Shown here: piece after piece, positions 1 to 9,926 of the stretch
Position numbering within the stretch: position 1 is the stretch's first letter
Layout: every line of letters begins with the position of its first letter
DNA from: Magnaporthiopsis rhizophila
Lineage: Eukaryota > Ascomycota > Sordariomycetes > Magnaporthales > Magnaporthaceae
Length of the DNA: 64,000 nucleotides
Reading direction: 5' to 3'
Assembly (NCBI GenBank): GCA_003049465.1
Contig: PYSS01000009.1
Span: 248,001-312,000 of the forward strand
Notes under the pieces: model-generated
The model's database searches: none
Told to the model about the DNA's origin: nothing
The model's input: only the letters and a program-made list of their open reading frames with translations
Program-made: the position numbers and the translations under genes

Positions 1-360
1 GTTCGGGGTTGATCAGTGCCCCAGGGTGCGCTGCCTAGTACCTGGTTCCCCAGGGTTGCTACCATTTGTGTATATCACGGTCGGTAGGAGTGGCTACAAA
101 AAGAGGCCAAAAGAAGAGTTGTATTGGCAAAGAATCGAGGCCAGCGGCCCGGACGCGTGCAATCCTGTTCGCTACAGAGCCCCGTGCGCCTTGGAGGTCC
201 CTACTCGCCGTGACATTCCGTGCGTGACCGGGGATATCCGTGCCGCGAGCTGATGATACTCTACCCTACTTGTCCGCTTCCATTTGACCATTATTGATGT
301 CCATGCGCCACGTTTACACCCATAAGAAAGAAAAAGAAACAAAGAAAAAAAAAACCAAAC
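1..360. other. Intergenic, no gene seen
   Basis: No convincing gene. A 75-codon plus-strand ORF (26-253) has no recognisable domain or splice context. The stretch contains one copy of a 30-bp repeat (215-244) whose partner lies at 2021-2050. The last 60 bases, next to the stop codon of the following minus-strand gene, are purine-rich and A-rich. Confidence 0.6.
215..244 (+). repeat. 30-bp dispersed repeat, copy 1
   Basis: This 30-bp segment matches 2021-2050 at 27 of 30 positions. All three differences are transitions (C/T, G/A, T/C). Homology does not extend clearly on either side. Transition-only divergence is what RIP of a repeated element would leave, but 30 bp is short and other explanations remain. 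Confidence 0.5.
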
Positions 361-1061
361 TCAGTTCTGCTGCACGTTTCCTTTGCAACTGATAGACTGA
401 GCCCTTTTTCCCCAGCCGGGGGCGGCGGCTTCTAGGTCCGTAATCGGGTAGCCCCGCTGGAAAGGGCCAACGGAGGCGCGGTTGCACTCGCGACCCCTAA
501 TATCAACGTTAGTTTTTGTGTATAAAAAAATAAGCGTTAAAAATTGCAAAAGGTGGGTTACGAACTCGTAAAGATAGCAAGGCCCGCCGGCGACAATGTT
601 TATCCCTACGATTCCTTCGGAAAAGTCGGCCCACTTCTTGCCCGTAAAACCATCTGTATTTTTACAAGGCAATGTTAATAATGCTTTCTCTTTTTTTTTT
701 CTTTTTTTTTTAACCTAGTGACGAAAAAAATCCTGTACATGTGTAATTGTTTTTTCTTGTAAACGGTGAACTTACAGCAACGATTCGGCTTTTCCACGTC
801 AGTAGAGGCGTACTCGCCCTGGAAGTGTGCGGCTTTCCAAAATTGGACTAGGTTTCCTGTATATTTGTTTGGGAAGTTGGTCATTGTGGGAACAGTGTTG
901 GGAACGTTCTCTGGCAGAACAGGGCCACGAGGGCCAAAAACCATAGGAGGCGTATCAAGCATGTTAGCGGGAGCGCGGACCTTGCCACCTCCTATGATAT
1001 TGCCCGCCATGACAGCGGGGGCGATGGCTCCAATAAGGAGAACGAGGGACTTGGAAACCAT
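361..1061 (-). CDS. Small secreted beta/gamma-crystallin-like protein
   Basis: Predicted secreted protein of 169 residues in three exons, complement(join(361..496,566..653,776..1061)). Exon lengths 286+88+136 sum to 510. Intron 1 uses a GTAAGT donor; intron 2 fits the frame only with a GTTCGT donor, a form also used by the CDF transporter gene in this window. A signal peptide (MVSKSLVLLIGAIAPAVMAG) is followed by a Pro-rich stretch and then a domain with four cysteines in the contexts RCY, GPCYLYE, RECN and SISCKG. The 'VQFW..AHFQG' opening and 'GGPCYLYE...C' spacing resemble fungal secreted crystallin-fold proteins. That family assignment is inference from the pattern; the role is unknown. 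An alternative donor (GTAACC, three bases downstream) does not keep the frame to exon 3. Confidence 0.6.
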
Positions 1062-2020
1062 TTTAAATAAAAGAGCGTCGGGGTTTTGTTTTTATCACTT
1101 ATTGTAATTGAAATGAATGTGGGGGATGCTGGATAATAACGAAGGTGCTGGGTGGTGAGAGAGAGGAAGAAGATGCGGCAGTTGGATGTGGTGCAATGTT
1201 GCCATCCTTATATGTCCGCGAGACAAAATGGGTTGGATGCATGTAAAAAGACCTAGTTATTTCCCTTGACCTTGAAAACATCCCCTGTGACCCTGTTTGA
1301 AGATTAAAAACTGAAAATAAAAATGCACTAAGCACCCTGTTCCTTGCTGCGCATCGCGGCAGGCGCGGCCTTTCGCTTCCAAGCTGCCACAAAGCATTTC
1401 TGCATATGGTAGTTCCAATGGTTTCCACGGTCAAATCGCTGTCCTAACGCTTGTGTTCGCATATAGGGGCGTTCTCTGGTTTGGTTTAAATTTATCCCGG
1501 ACCATGTTGGAAGCGCGTGCAACCCATGTATCAATCAACCCGTGTGAGCTAAGCCGAAACCTTAATAAGTCGGAGCGCCCGGAAGCGTCGAGGGCGCAGC
1601 CACCCCCCTTCCTTAAGCGTGCCATCCTCGTGGCTTTCACTTTTTAGCCCCCACTGCCAAAACACGGGCGTTCTGTATCAATTTCGACCCGAGCCGCATT
1701 CATTGCTCCTGACATGTCGTCGCCACTGTGACGGAAGGCAATGGCGTGCCTAGATGGGCAGTTCACGATACCCGCACCAACTTTCAACGCACGTCGCCCA
1801 AGCCAAATTAATACGATTCTCCTATATCGCGCTGGATTGACGGGTTAATGCACTGCCGAAGGCACTGCCGGCTTTTTTGTTGGTATTATTATGTGTTTGG
1901 CAGTAAGGGTGAGAATGCCATTTCTAGCTGAGATTTATCCGCTTGAGATCCTTGTTTGTGCGGACCTTGCCGGTACTGCGGAAGTGCCCGTCAGTCGTTC
2001 AAGCCTTCAGGGGTAGGTAG

Positions 2021-2050
2021 ATTCCGTGTGTGACCAGGGATACCCGTGCC
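2021..2050 (+). repeat. 30-bp dispersed repeat, copy 2
   Basis: Partner of 215-244; 27 of 30 identical with three transitions. The flanking sequences are not alike, so the original element cannot be delimited. Confidence 0.5.
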
Positions 2051-2639
2051 GGGGTCTCCCTTGTCAGCGTTTTCCGTGGGGAGGACGTTGTCTCTCCGCC
2101 CGGAGTCTCGGATCTCGCTATTTTTATACGCCACTCAACTGCATTAGAAGTTATGCCTTTTATATGTAAAAAAGTTAATCGTGTTATGCAATTGTCAATG
2201 CGAAAATGGTTTCCTTTAACAAAAAATATTACCGCCCCCATTATTACATAGCTTGGTAAAAACTGGGGCTTGTTCCTGCAGTCAGTCGCGATTCGTGGAG
2301 AAATCGAATTTGATATTCGCCCATTTGGGTGTTGTTAAAACGGCCGCACGGTGGACAAGCAAGACGGGCGGTAATTATTGCGACGTGACATTCCAAATAA
2401 TCAGAGCTCAAATCACGTTAAATGCATAAACTAGAATGTAGCACCAGCGCCGATCTCTGTTATTCCCATGCGCCTCCATGGTCTTAGTCAGTGTGTCAGC
2501 TCGCCGCGGCATCACCACCATAAGCTAGAGACTCCGGGCAAGAGAAGACGGTGCAGAATTGCACCGAAGACCGGCGCCGAATTCCTCTTGGGCCGGGGCG
2601 GCAATGTCTAGAGAGCGGCTTTTCCGTCAGAAAGAAAGG

Positions 2640-2648
2640 TATATAAAG
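2640..2648 (+). promoter_or_regulatory. TATA box of peroxygenase gene
   Basis: TATATAAAG lies about 130 bp upstream of the ATG at 2778. Position and sequence fit a fungal TATA element; the transcription start is not known. Confidence 0.5.
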
Positions 2649-2777
2649 AGACGAACGCCCGGCCCTTTCCATGTCTCATGCGAAGCTTTGAAGACATCCC
2701 CAACGCAAAACATTTGTGAAGTGAACCTAATAGAGTCGTTCTCGAGAGCTCACCATCAGTCCGTCGCTTCACCGAAG

Positions 2778-3668
2778 ATGAAGGGTGCCATTCTTGTCGC
2801 GGTCAGCCTCGTGATCGGGCTCAGCAGCGCCGGTGGATGTCCGAGGAACCTCGATGGACATCCTTGGAAAGCTCCTCGCCCGGGAGACCGTAAGTTTCGA
2901 ATGGATTAATCAAATGGCTTTTTATCAGGGGACACTCATCTCACAATCCTTTTTTTTTGTACTTTTCCCAGGCCGCAGTCCCTGTCCGGGGCTGAACGCG
3001 CTCGCAAACCACGGTTACCTTCCTCGCGATGGCTTCAACATCTCGGCCGAACGATACTTCAAAGCCGTGGACGAGGGGGTGAACTTTTCACGAGACGTCA
3101 TCGCGGATCTGATCACAAAGGGCCTGTCCGCGTCGACTACGGGCAACAGCAACACCTTCAACCTCGATGATATCAACAAGCACAACCGTGAGGAGACGAA
3201 CCCGCTGCTGTTCCGAACTGCTTTTCGACCTATACGTGACTGTGGCTAATGCTCTCATCTTTCCATTTAGTCATCGAACACGACAGTAGCCTCAGTCGAA
3301 ACGACATTTTCTTTGGTGACAATCACAGCTTCAACCCCACCATCTGGAACTCGACCCGCTCGTGGTTTTCCGACCCCGTAGTCAGGATCGAACATGCCTC
3401 CAGAGCGGTCGTTCAGCGGCTTGTAGCGGCGAGGGCGTCGAACCCGGCCTTTAGCATTACCGAGGAACAAGAACAGCTCGCGGCCGGAGCCACCGCCTTG
3501 TACCTGTCGGCTCTTGGTGACAAGGTCAACGGAACGGCTCTCAGGGATCACGTCAGGGTTTTCTTCGGTAAGTAACCCGCTCCTTTTTCTTGTTCTTTCT
3601 TTTTTTGCTCTTACGTTTTTCTCCTTATTTTTCTCTTCTCTCTTTTGTTTCTTTTTTCTCTTTTCTCT

Positions 3669-3710
<42 letters not shown>

Positions 3711-3965
3711 CCCCCCCCTTTTTTCCCCTTTTTTNCTATTTTCCCCTACTGTTTTATCCCTTCTTTTCCCTTTCGTGTTGGCCCAGTCGTTGTGGCGAAA
3801 TTCTGCTTGGTTTGCTAACCCAACCGCGGTCCGAACCCAGAGCAAGAACGTCTCCCAGCTGCCGAGGGCTGGTGCCGCGCGAAAGAGCCTGTCACTCGCA
3901 GTGACATTGGGGCACTTCTCAACAAGCTGAATGCGGCAAAGCCGGTGCCTATCGGTTGCTCCTGA
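2778..3965 (+). CDS. Heme-thiolate peroxidase/peroxygenase (Peroxidase_2), short form
   Basis: Secreted 249-residue heme-thiolate peroxidase of the chloroperoxidase / unspecific peroxygenase family, which uses H2O2 to oxidise or oxygenate organic substrates. Exons join(2778..2889,2972..3187,3271..3567,3841..3965) sum to 750 bases; every junction restores a family motif. The protein begins with a signal peptide, then SPCPGLNALANHG with the axial Cys at about residue 42, then NLIEHDSSLSR (EHD motif, residues 112-114) and ERLPAAEGW after the last junction. EHD and total length match the short (MroUPO-like) group; long UPOs carry EGD. Intron 3 (3568-3840) contains a long poly-T run and one N, so its length is unreliable. 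The last exon is easily missed because another frame stays open across it. Substrate is not predictable. Confidence 0.9.
3672..3735. repeat. Poly-T tract with N inside peroxygenase intron 3
   Basis: About 39 consecutive T (3672-3710), then C and T runs, then a single N at 3735. It lies fully inside an intron. The N marks an uncertain base or length in the assembly. Confidence 0.9.
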
Positions 3966-4845
3966 GCGTCCCAAAATGTCGACATTAGCCAGCTGCGGAA
4001 GATGGTGACAGACGGAGGGTAACGGCAGTGCTGCCACAGGACTAGCGTGGGGGAGCGTGGGCGAAATTAGCCGGTGATTGGGAGGCGGCGGGAGTAACAG
4101 TGCTGTACAATCGGGTGTTGCGGAACAGTGCCAGGGTCTGATTGCTATTGAACTGTTAAGGAGGGATGGTTAGCGGCTCTAGGGGCTGGTGACGCTGCCC
4201 GAAAAGCGTTCTCTGCTTGACAGCAATCCACGCATCAAAAACGAATTCTGCAATGGCTGCTTGTGGTGTGAAAGATGACTCATGACGCCGCCTGGGCGTC
4301 TTCGCGGAGGATCTATTCCCGATGCAGTCTGGTGCCTCTCGGTACCCGGAAGCCATCAATCCGCTGTGATTCAGCCTGTGGCGGAGAGCTGGATCCATTC
4401 CTCAGCCCACCCACTGAGATTTCGAGGCCACCAGCCATCCCACTGCTGTTTGTTCGTCTGCAGCGCCCTTGCTCTCTCTCCGCCCTTTCTCTCCACTCCC
4501 GATGGGGCGGGATGGAAAAGAAATGGGTTTAGGGCCAACCACCAGTTATAGCGCCGGTGGCTGCCTGTCGCTTCCATGTCAATGGTGCAGCAGGATTCCG
4601 GCCCAACAGCTTTGCAAATTTGCGATGGACCCAGCGAGTGGAGAGCTTCGTCGGCTAGTGAGAATTCAGGGGGTATAATAAAGGACGGTCTAGCAGCTTC
4701 CCTTCTTTTTTTTGCTGTTGCTCGGATTCTCAGGCATACACTCCTTTGCTTATAGCCCACACCCTGTGTCCTCGAGACGACGAGACCAGGAGCCGAGATC
4801 CGGAACGAACGAAAGATCCCACCGCCGTTAGATACCAGCATCAAA
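3966..4845. other. Intergenic, no gene seen
   Basis: No coding region supported. A long minus-strand ORF reaching from 5153 to 4371 is antisense to the next gene and has no domain. A TATA-like TATAATAAAG lies at 4674-4683, about 165 bp before the next ATG, followed by a pyrimidine-rich stretch around 4699-4720, a common fungal promoter layout. Confidence 0.5.
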
Positions 4846-5592
4846 ATGCAGCGGACGGCCACCATCGTGTGCTCCATCGCGGCCCTGGCCAGCGCCGCGG
4901 CGGCCCAGGTCCCCAACATGGCCATCGACCTCCGCTTCCCGCTCCCGACCGAGCCGCCGCAGCAGCAGCTCGTCCCGCGCGACGTTCTACGAATGCCAAA
5001 CACCCACACCACGCCCGCCGAGTCCCTCCTGCAGTGCGCGTCGACGCTCATGTCCGTCGTGTCCGTGATGCCGACGCCGCCGCCGGCGCTCCAGTCCTGG
5101 GCCTTGCACGGGGCGCGGTTGGAGCAGGTCAAGGAGCCCTGCTCGCCCACCATGCCCGCGTCGCTGAGCTCCGACTACGTCGACTATTCGAGCAAGGCCA
5201 TCTCGTGGGTCCTGGCCGTCTCGACCGTCGTCGACCAGGTCAAGGCCAAGTGCACCGAGGCCTCTGGCAAGATCCCCATGGCCTTTGCCATGCGGTGCAC
5301 CACCCAGCCCACCGTCTTCTGGGTCGAAGCGGACGGCAAGACCCGCGCCGAGGTGCAGTCGCTGCCGACGCAGCTGGTCCCGGCAGTCACCAGCGCGCCG
5401 CAATCTGCCCCGACGAGCCGAGGAGCTGCGACCTCCACGACCAGCTCTGGGTCTGCTGCCACCGGCTCGGGATCTGCCGCCACGACGGGCCAGACATCTT
5501 CTACGACGGGGCCGGCAAGTGCTGCTTCGAGCTTGAGGTCTGCTGGACTGGGCATGCTCATCGGCGCCGTTGCATGTGCGATGCTGATGTAG
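4846..5592 (+). CDS. GPI-anchored secreted protein, function unknown
   Basis: Single-exon gene for 248 residues with no intron needed. The N-terminus (MQRTATIVCSIAALASAAAA) is a clear signal peptide. The middle part (residues 60-165) holds four cysteines, in LLQCAS, KEPCSP, AKCTEA and MRCTT. A Ser/Thr/Ala/Gly-rich stalk runs from about 180 to 225, and the end is a hydrophobic tail (GLGMLIGAVACAMLM) typical of a GPI-attachment signal. The likely place is the outer membrane leaflet or cell wall. I do not recognise a catalytic family; such Cys-framed domains with 'MPTPPPALQSW' text occur in uncharacterised fungal surface proteins. GC-rich third positions support coding. Confidence 0.8.
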   Translation: MQRTATIVCSIAALASAAAAQVPNMAIDLRFPLPTEPPQQQLVPRDVLRMPNTHTTPAESLLQCASTLMSVVSVMPTPPPALQSWALHGARLEQVKEPCSPTMPASLSSDYVDYSSKAISWVLAVSTVVDQVKAKCTEASGKIPMAFAMRCTTQPTVFWVEADGKTRAEVQSLPTQLVPAVTSAPQSAPTSRGAATSTTSSGSAATGSGSAATTGQTSSTTGPASAASSLRSAGLGMLIGAVACAMLM

Positions 5593-5849
5593 AAGTGAAA
5601 TTCGCTGTTGAGGTTGACACAGGTCTATTTTGGCTACAAGGTTTGGCAAACGGTGGAATAGGGATCCATGCATAGCATCCTTTACTGGGCGGCATGAGTT
5701 TTCCATCGCCCAGGATAAAAGTTCTCGTCAAGCTGCATCGCTTTAATTAATTCTCGATCTTGGACTAGTAATGATAGTATTATGTCCGCTTTCATTCGGA
5801 CACTCGTAATACTTGCATCCAAGCCGTTCCTCATGCGCCAGTGAGCAGC

Positions 5850-6125
5850 GCCCCTGTCACCGAAGGCGTTGGCGCCCACGCCCTGCGCCGAAACACGGCG
5901 GCGCAGGCATAGCGGGCCGGCCGGATGCGCGCCGTGTGCATGTTGTAGCTGGCGCAGGCCGCCACGCAGCCCTCGAATGAGTAGACCAGCACGGTTGCGA
6001 TGTCATATCTCGCCGGGCGCGCCTCCCATGATGATGCTTATCAGAGCGCCGAGGGGCATGCCGACAGCAAGGATCGCTACATTGCAAATGTAAGGCCAGT
6101 GCCCGAAGACCCAGACCCGGTGAAT
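5850..6125 (-). pseudogene. Relic of a TM plus PAN/apple-type domain protein
   Basis: Reading the minus strand from about 6125, one frame gives WPYICNVAILAVGMPLGAL, a membrane-segment-like stretch, and ends in a stop. A second frame continues with DIATVLVYSFEGCVAACASY and further Cys/Ala text. The 'YSFEGCVAACASYN' pattern matches the start of PAN/apple-like domains in fungal membrane proteins, where a TM segment commonly precedes the domain. No intact start, no complete domain and a frame break are seen, so I call it a relic. An intron could explain the frame change, but the rest of a gene is missing. Confidence 0.35.
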
Positions 6126-6778
6126 GCTTACGATCTCTGTTGGTGCTAGCACCAAATTGTTTGGCTCATGGCCAGCACGCCGTCGTGTTGCTGCACGAGA
6201 GGGGTCTCGGTGGGTATCGTCCCACTGTGCTCTGCGACAACGACCCCGGCGCGATTCCCAGCAACGACATATGGCCCCCGTGCCGTTGAAGGTTTTATCG
6301 CCAGTGATTCCCGGCAGGCAGATGAAGCTGAACCTGGAGTGTAATCATGAAAATCTTTGAATGGGGGATTGTTCCAAGAGAACGTCGTCTTCTGCCGAAT
6401 CACGTCCACTGTTGGTGTTGCTATTCACGCCATGGTCGTCTCGTCTGGATTGACGCACCAGCTGCAAGCCACCGGCGACATCGGCATCATGGGGCGCGGG
6501 GTGGACGGAATAAGTGACTTCTAGATAGGGATATGCTTAGTCGAGCCTTTATCTCCCTAATCTCCGAAACGGGAACGAAAAGGAGTGCGAATGTTCAGCT
6601 ACGATTAAGCTCGGCCCTCCAGACACATGTTAAAGCCGGGCCATTGGGCTAGAGCATAACCTCCGAGAGCCCGAAGCGACGGGTGCTGACCTCTAGCTGT
6701 GCTACCCAGGGAGCAGTGCCTATTGGGTGTTCCATGACATAATTGCATGGTCAGCTCGACGCCAGCGTCAAAAAGTGA

Positions 6779-6785
6779 TATAAAT
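6779..6785 (+). promoter_or_regulatory. TATA-like element of dehydrogenase gene
   Basis: TATAAAT about 92 bp upstream of the ATG at 6877. Confidence 0.4.
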
Positions 6786-6876
6786 CTGGTATCCGACCAC
6801 CGATCATCAATCGGGCACCTGAAGCTATCAAACAACAAAAAAGCACCAAAGTCCTGGCACAACTCAGTTTACAACT

Positions 6877-7866
6877 ATGGGCTTCCTGTATTCGCAGCTA
6901 TTCGTCACACCGGCCTACCCGACCCGCCCCTTCACGGGAGAGACGGTGATTGTGACGGGCTCCAATGTCGGACTGGGCAAAGAGGCAGCCCGGCATGTGG
7001 CGCGCCTCGGCGCCGAGAAGCTGATAATAGCCGTGCGCAACGTCGAGGCCGGCGAGGCCGCTCGCCGCGACATCCTGGAAAGCACGGGGCGCGATCCCTC
7101 AGCCATCGAGGTCTGGGACCTGGACCTGGCATCCACAGAGTCTATCAAGGCCTTCGCGGTCCGCGCCGAGTCGTCCCTGGACCGGCTCGACGTGGTGCTC
7201 GAGAACGCAGGCGTGGCGATGGGCGAGTTCCGGCCCAACCCGGCCAGCGGCCGCGAGATGTCGATCGATGTCAACGTGGTCGGCACTTTCCTGCTCGCGC
7301 TGCTGCTCCTACCCAAGCTGCGCGCCACGGCCTCCAAGTTCAACACCAGCCCTCGCCTGTGCATCGTGTCGAGCGAGACGCACGCCTACCCGGGCATATT
7401 CCCCAAGGACTGGCGCACCGAAGACAACATCCTGGCGTCGCTCTCTGATCCGGCAAAGTCCGGGATGGGGATGCGGTACCCGCTGACCAAGCTGCTCGAG
7501 GTGCTGGTGGTGCAGCAGCTGGCCATGCGCGTGGGGACCGACGTCGTCCTCAACATTCTCAACCCGGGCCTCTGTTGGTCGGAATTGGGGCGCGACCGCC
7601 AGGGAGTGGTCAAGTTGGTGGGCAACCTGCTCAAGTTGTTGCTGGCGCGCACAACCGAGGTCGGCTCACGCACCCTGGTGGCGGCCGCGGCAGCGGGACC
7701 CGAGTCTCACGGCCGGTACATGCACGACGGCCTGGTGGATGACGGGCAGCTCGGGACGTTTGTGACCAGTAGCGAGGGCGCCGAGGCTGGTGTGCGGATT
7801 TGGAGAGAGCTGAGTGAGTTGTTGGAGGGTATATCTCCGGGGATTCTGAAGAATCTACGGTCCTAA
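6877..7866 (+). CDS. Short-chain dehydrogenase/reductase (retinol-dehydrogenase-like)
   Basis: Single-exon gene, 329 residues. Classical SDR fold: cofactor motif TGSNVGLG at residues 27-34, NAG within LENAGVAMG (about residue 112), catalytic Ser in the IVSSETH segment (165/166), and YPLTK with Tyr201 and Lys205. 'NPGLCWSELG' follows, as expected for the substrate-side loop. An Arg in 'AVRNVEAGEA' after the second beta strand suggests NADP(H) preference; this is inference. The closest style is the retinol dehydrogenase / WWOX-like group common in fungal oxidoreduction and secondary metabolism. No polyketide, NRPS or terpene core gene lies nearby, so a pathway cannot be assigned. Probably cytosolic; no signal peptide. 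Confidence 0.9.
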   Translation: MGFLYSQLFVTPAYPTRPFTGETVIVTGSNVGLGKEAARHVARLGAEKLIIAVRNVEAGEAARRDILESTGRDPSAIEVWDLDLASTESIKAFAVRAESSLDRLDVVLENAGVAMGEFRPNPASGREMSIDVNVVGTFLLALLLLPKLRATASKFNTSPRLCIVSSETHAYPGIFPKDWRTEDNILASLSDPAKSGMGMRYPLTKLLEVLVVQQLAMRVGTDVVLNILNPGLCWSELGRDRQGVVKLVGNLLKLLLARTTEVGSRTLVAAAAAGPESHGRYMHDGLVDDGQLGTFVTSSEGAEAGVRIWRELSELLEGISPGILKNLRS

Positions 7867-8480
7867 TGGTCACCGCAAATCCTAGAAAGAGAGGAAGGCA
7901 GAGGATACCACATTACGACGGGAGCTACCAGGGGAGTAGGGGGTGGAGCCTGATCAAACATTTGTTATGCTTGGCCCACAATATGACGAGCTATTCAGCA
8001 TGGAAATCTCCAAATGCAACCATTCCCGGCAGGCTACCGCCTAAAACTGCCATCGGTGTGCCCTGAACGGATTGCGGCAGGTCCGGCCCGGCTGGCCTTG
8101 CGCTCCATCTCCAAATGATGACATCAGGCACCTCGGCCCTGAAATTCTCTGTTCCTGGCGCCGGCAACATCAGACGGCAATATCAGCCCGATTGGTCGTG
8201 AATCCGGATTACTGTGGTGCGCCCAGGCCAGAATGACGCCTGCGACTCCTCCAGCCACCCGTCCAACGCTGGCCACGCACCTTGCAGGAAGCATGAACCG
8301 CGGAACAAGACTGAAAAGCCGCGTGAGCCGGGCCGACGTCGAGATGGCGTCTGATGATTTTATATCGGCCATGTGCTGCCGCTGCCGGCGTCTATGTGCT
8401 CGCACTTCGTTCAGCCATCCATTCGATCTGTATCCCTCACAGCTCTCGTTGAAGCCGCCTTCCAGCCACCTGACGCGACC
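7867..8480. other. Intergenic
   Basis: 3' flank of the dehydrogenase and promoter of the phosphatase. The phosphatase frame is open upstream to an ATG at 8373, but the signal peptide begins at 8481. No further feature recognised. Confidence 0.6.
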
Positions 8481-9926
8481 ATGACCGCTCCTCTCGCGCC
8501 GGCCCGCGCGGTGCTGCTGCTGACCGCCCTCGCGGCCGCCAGAACGCTCAACTCCCAGTACCGCTTCAACCCGCTGCACCATCTGACCGGCATCTCACCC
8601 TACTTCGAGTCTTTAGACCCGCCCGCCTCGCCCGACGCGCCACAGGGCTGCACGGCTGAGCGGGCTGCCTACCTGATCCGGCACGGGTCCATCTACGCCA
8701 ACGACTTCGACTACGAAACCTACATGGAGCCGTTTGTGCAGAAACTGTCAAACAAGACTGCCGCCGTCGACTGGTCCAAGGTTCCCGACCTCAACTTTCT
8801 CGCAAACTGGGAAGCGCCCGTATCCGAGGCCGAGGCCAGTCTTCTTACCCGCGTCGGCAAGCTGCAGGCCACCCAGCTCGGCGTGGACCTATTCTTCCGG
8901 TACCCGCACCTCAGGGTGCCGCCCAAGATATACACCTCCTCCGCCGAGCGCACGTTCCGGTCCGCCGCCTCCATCGTGCGCGGCTTTGAGCTTGACGACA
9001 ACACCATCAATGTCGTCAGCATCTACGAGTCGGAGCAGTCCGGCGCCGACGGGCTTACCCCCTACAAGGGCTGCCCGGCCTACTCCTCGTCCGCAGGCAG
9101 CGACGAATCCTCTACCTTCCAGCGAAAGTTCACGGAGCCCATAAAGGCGCGCTTCAACTCCGTGGCTCCAGGGTTCAATTTTACAACCGAGGACGTCTTT
9201 GGCATGATGCAGTTCTGCGGCTACGAGACCGTGATCCGCGGCCGCTCCCGCTTCTGCGACTTGGATCTCTTCACGCCCGACGACTGGCTGGCGTGGGAGT
9301 ACTCTGAAGACCTGCGCTACTTTTACAATGCGGGCTACGGGAATGCCGTTGCAGGCTCCATCGGCCTGCCTTGGTTCAACGCCACGGCCAATCTCCTCTT
9401 ATCCGACAATCGCTCATCGTCTCCAGAGGATCTGTACGTCAGCGTCACCCACCGCGAAATGCCGCCCATGATCATGGTCGCCATGGGCCTCTTCAACAAC
9501 TCTGATCATTTCACAGGCGGCAGCGCGGCCTCCATAAACGACACCATGCCCCTGGACCGCATCAACCACCGTCGCGCCTGGCGCGCCTCGCACATCTTGC
9601 CCTTCCTCGGCAATCTGGCCATCGAACGCTTCAACTGCTCGGGTAGCTATGGCTTCGCCGACGGCCAGTATTACCGCGTGCTGGTTAATAGTGCCCCCCA
9701 GCCCATCCCTACCTGCGCGGACGGTCCGGGCACCAGCTGCTCCCGGTCCGCCTTTGAAGGCTACGTTGCGGAGCGCACTGGGATGTTCAAGAGGTTCACA
9801 CAGGCTTGCGGCGTGGACTACAGCAACAGCACCGATACCGTATCCATCTACACTGACCCTAGCGTCGGGAACGGGACAGTGGTCGGCAAGCGACACGAGA
9901 CTACGGGCGTGAAGGAATTGCTGTAA
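8481..9926 (+). CDS. Histidine acid phosphatase / phytase-like secreted enzyme
   Basis: Single-exon gene of 481 residues from the ATG at 8481, chosen because it starts a signal peptide (MTAPLAPARAVLLLTALAAA); an in-frame ATG at 8373 would add 36 unlikely residues. Histidine-phosphatase superfamily, clade 2: YLIRHGSIYANDF carries the nucleophilic His at about 68, and VTHREMPP (His324, Glu326) stands where the HAE/HD proton-donor motif is expected. Typical members read RHGxRxP; here the Arg and Pro are absent (RHGSIYA), as in a fungal side branch of PHO/phytase-like proteins. Several N-glycosylation sequons (NKT, NAT, NRS, NDT, NCS) and Cys pairs fit secretion. Likely acts outside the cell on phosphate esters; specific substrate unknown. 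Confidence 0.85.
   Translation: MTAPLAPARAVLLLTALAAARTLNSQYRFNPLHHLTGISPYFESLDPPASPDAPQGCTAERAAYLIRHGSIYANDFDYETYMEPFVQKLSNKTAAVDWSKVPDLNFLANWEAPVSEAEASLLTRVGKLQATQLGVDLFFRYPHLRVPPKIYTSSAERTFRSAASIVRGFELDDNTINVVSIYESEQSGADGLTPYKGCPAYSSSAGSDESSTFQRKFTEPIKARFNSVAPGFNFTTEDVFGMMQFCGYETVIRGRSRFCDLDLFTPDDWLAWEYSEDLRYFYNAGYGNAVAGSIGLPWFNATANLLLSDNRSSSPEDLYVSVTHREMPPMIMVAMGLFNNSDHFTGGSAASINDTMPLDRINHRRAWRASHILPFLGNLAIERFNCSGSYGFADGQYYRVLVNSAPQPIPTCADGPGTSCSRSAFEGYVAERTGMFKRFTQACGVDYSNSTDTVSIYTDPSVGNGTVVGKRHETTGVKELL

Larger units (their letters stand above)
1062..2777. other. Intergenic, AT-rich in parts
   Basis: Upstream space between the minus-strand crystallin-like gene and the plus-strand peroxygenase, so it should hold both promoters. 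Short overlapping ORFs around 1330-1650 and 2000-2250 show no domain. The second copy of the 30-bp repeat lies at 2021-2050, followed by an AT-rich stretch to about 2250. No intact mobile element was seen. Confidence 0.5.
5593..6876. other. Intergenic with a gene relic
   Basis: Contains a decayed minus-strand fragment at about 5850-6125 (separate entry). An open minus-strand stretch at 6146-6409 may be part of the same relic but shows no domain. A TATA-like TATAAAT at 6779-6785 lies 92 bp upstream of the dehydrogenase ATG. Nothing else was recognised. Confidence 0.5.

Noticed and set aside
3514..3930. Open frame crossing the poly-T intron of the peroxygenase
   Set aside because: The frame stays open because TTT codes Phe. 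The spliced frame gives the ERLPAAEGW motif and is correct.
4371..5153. 260-codon minus-strand ORF
   Set aside because: Antisense to the start of the GPI-anchored protein gene in GC-rich DNA; no domain and no signal.
6877..9926. Idea of a secondary-metabolite cluster around the dehydrogenase
   Set aside because: No polyketide synthase, NRPS, terpene synthase, P450, transporter or pathway regulator nearby.
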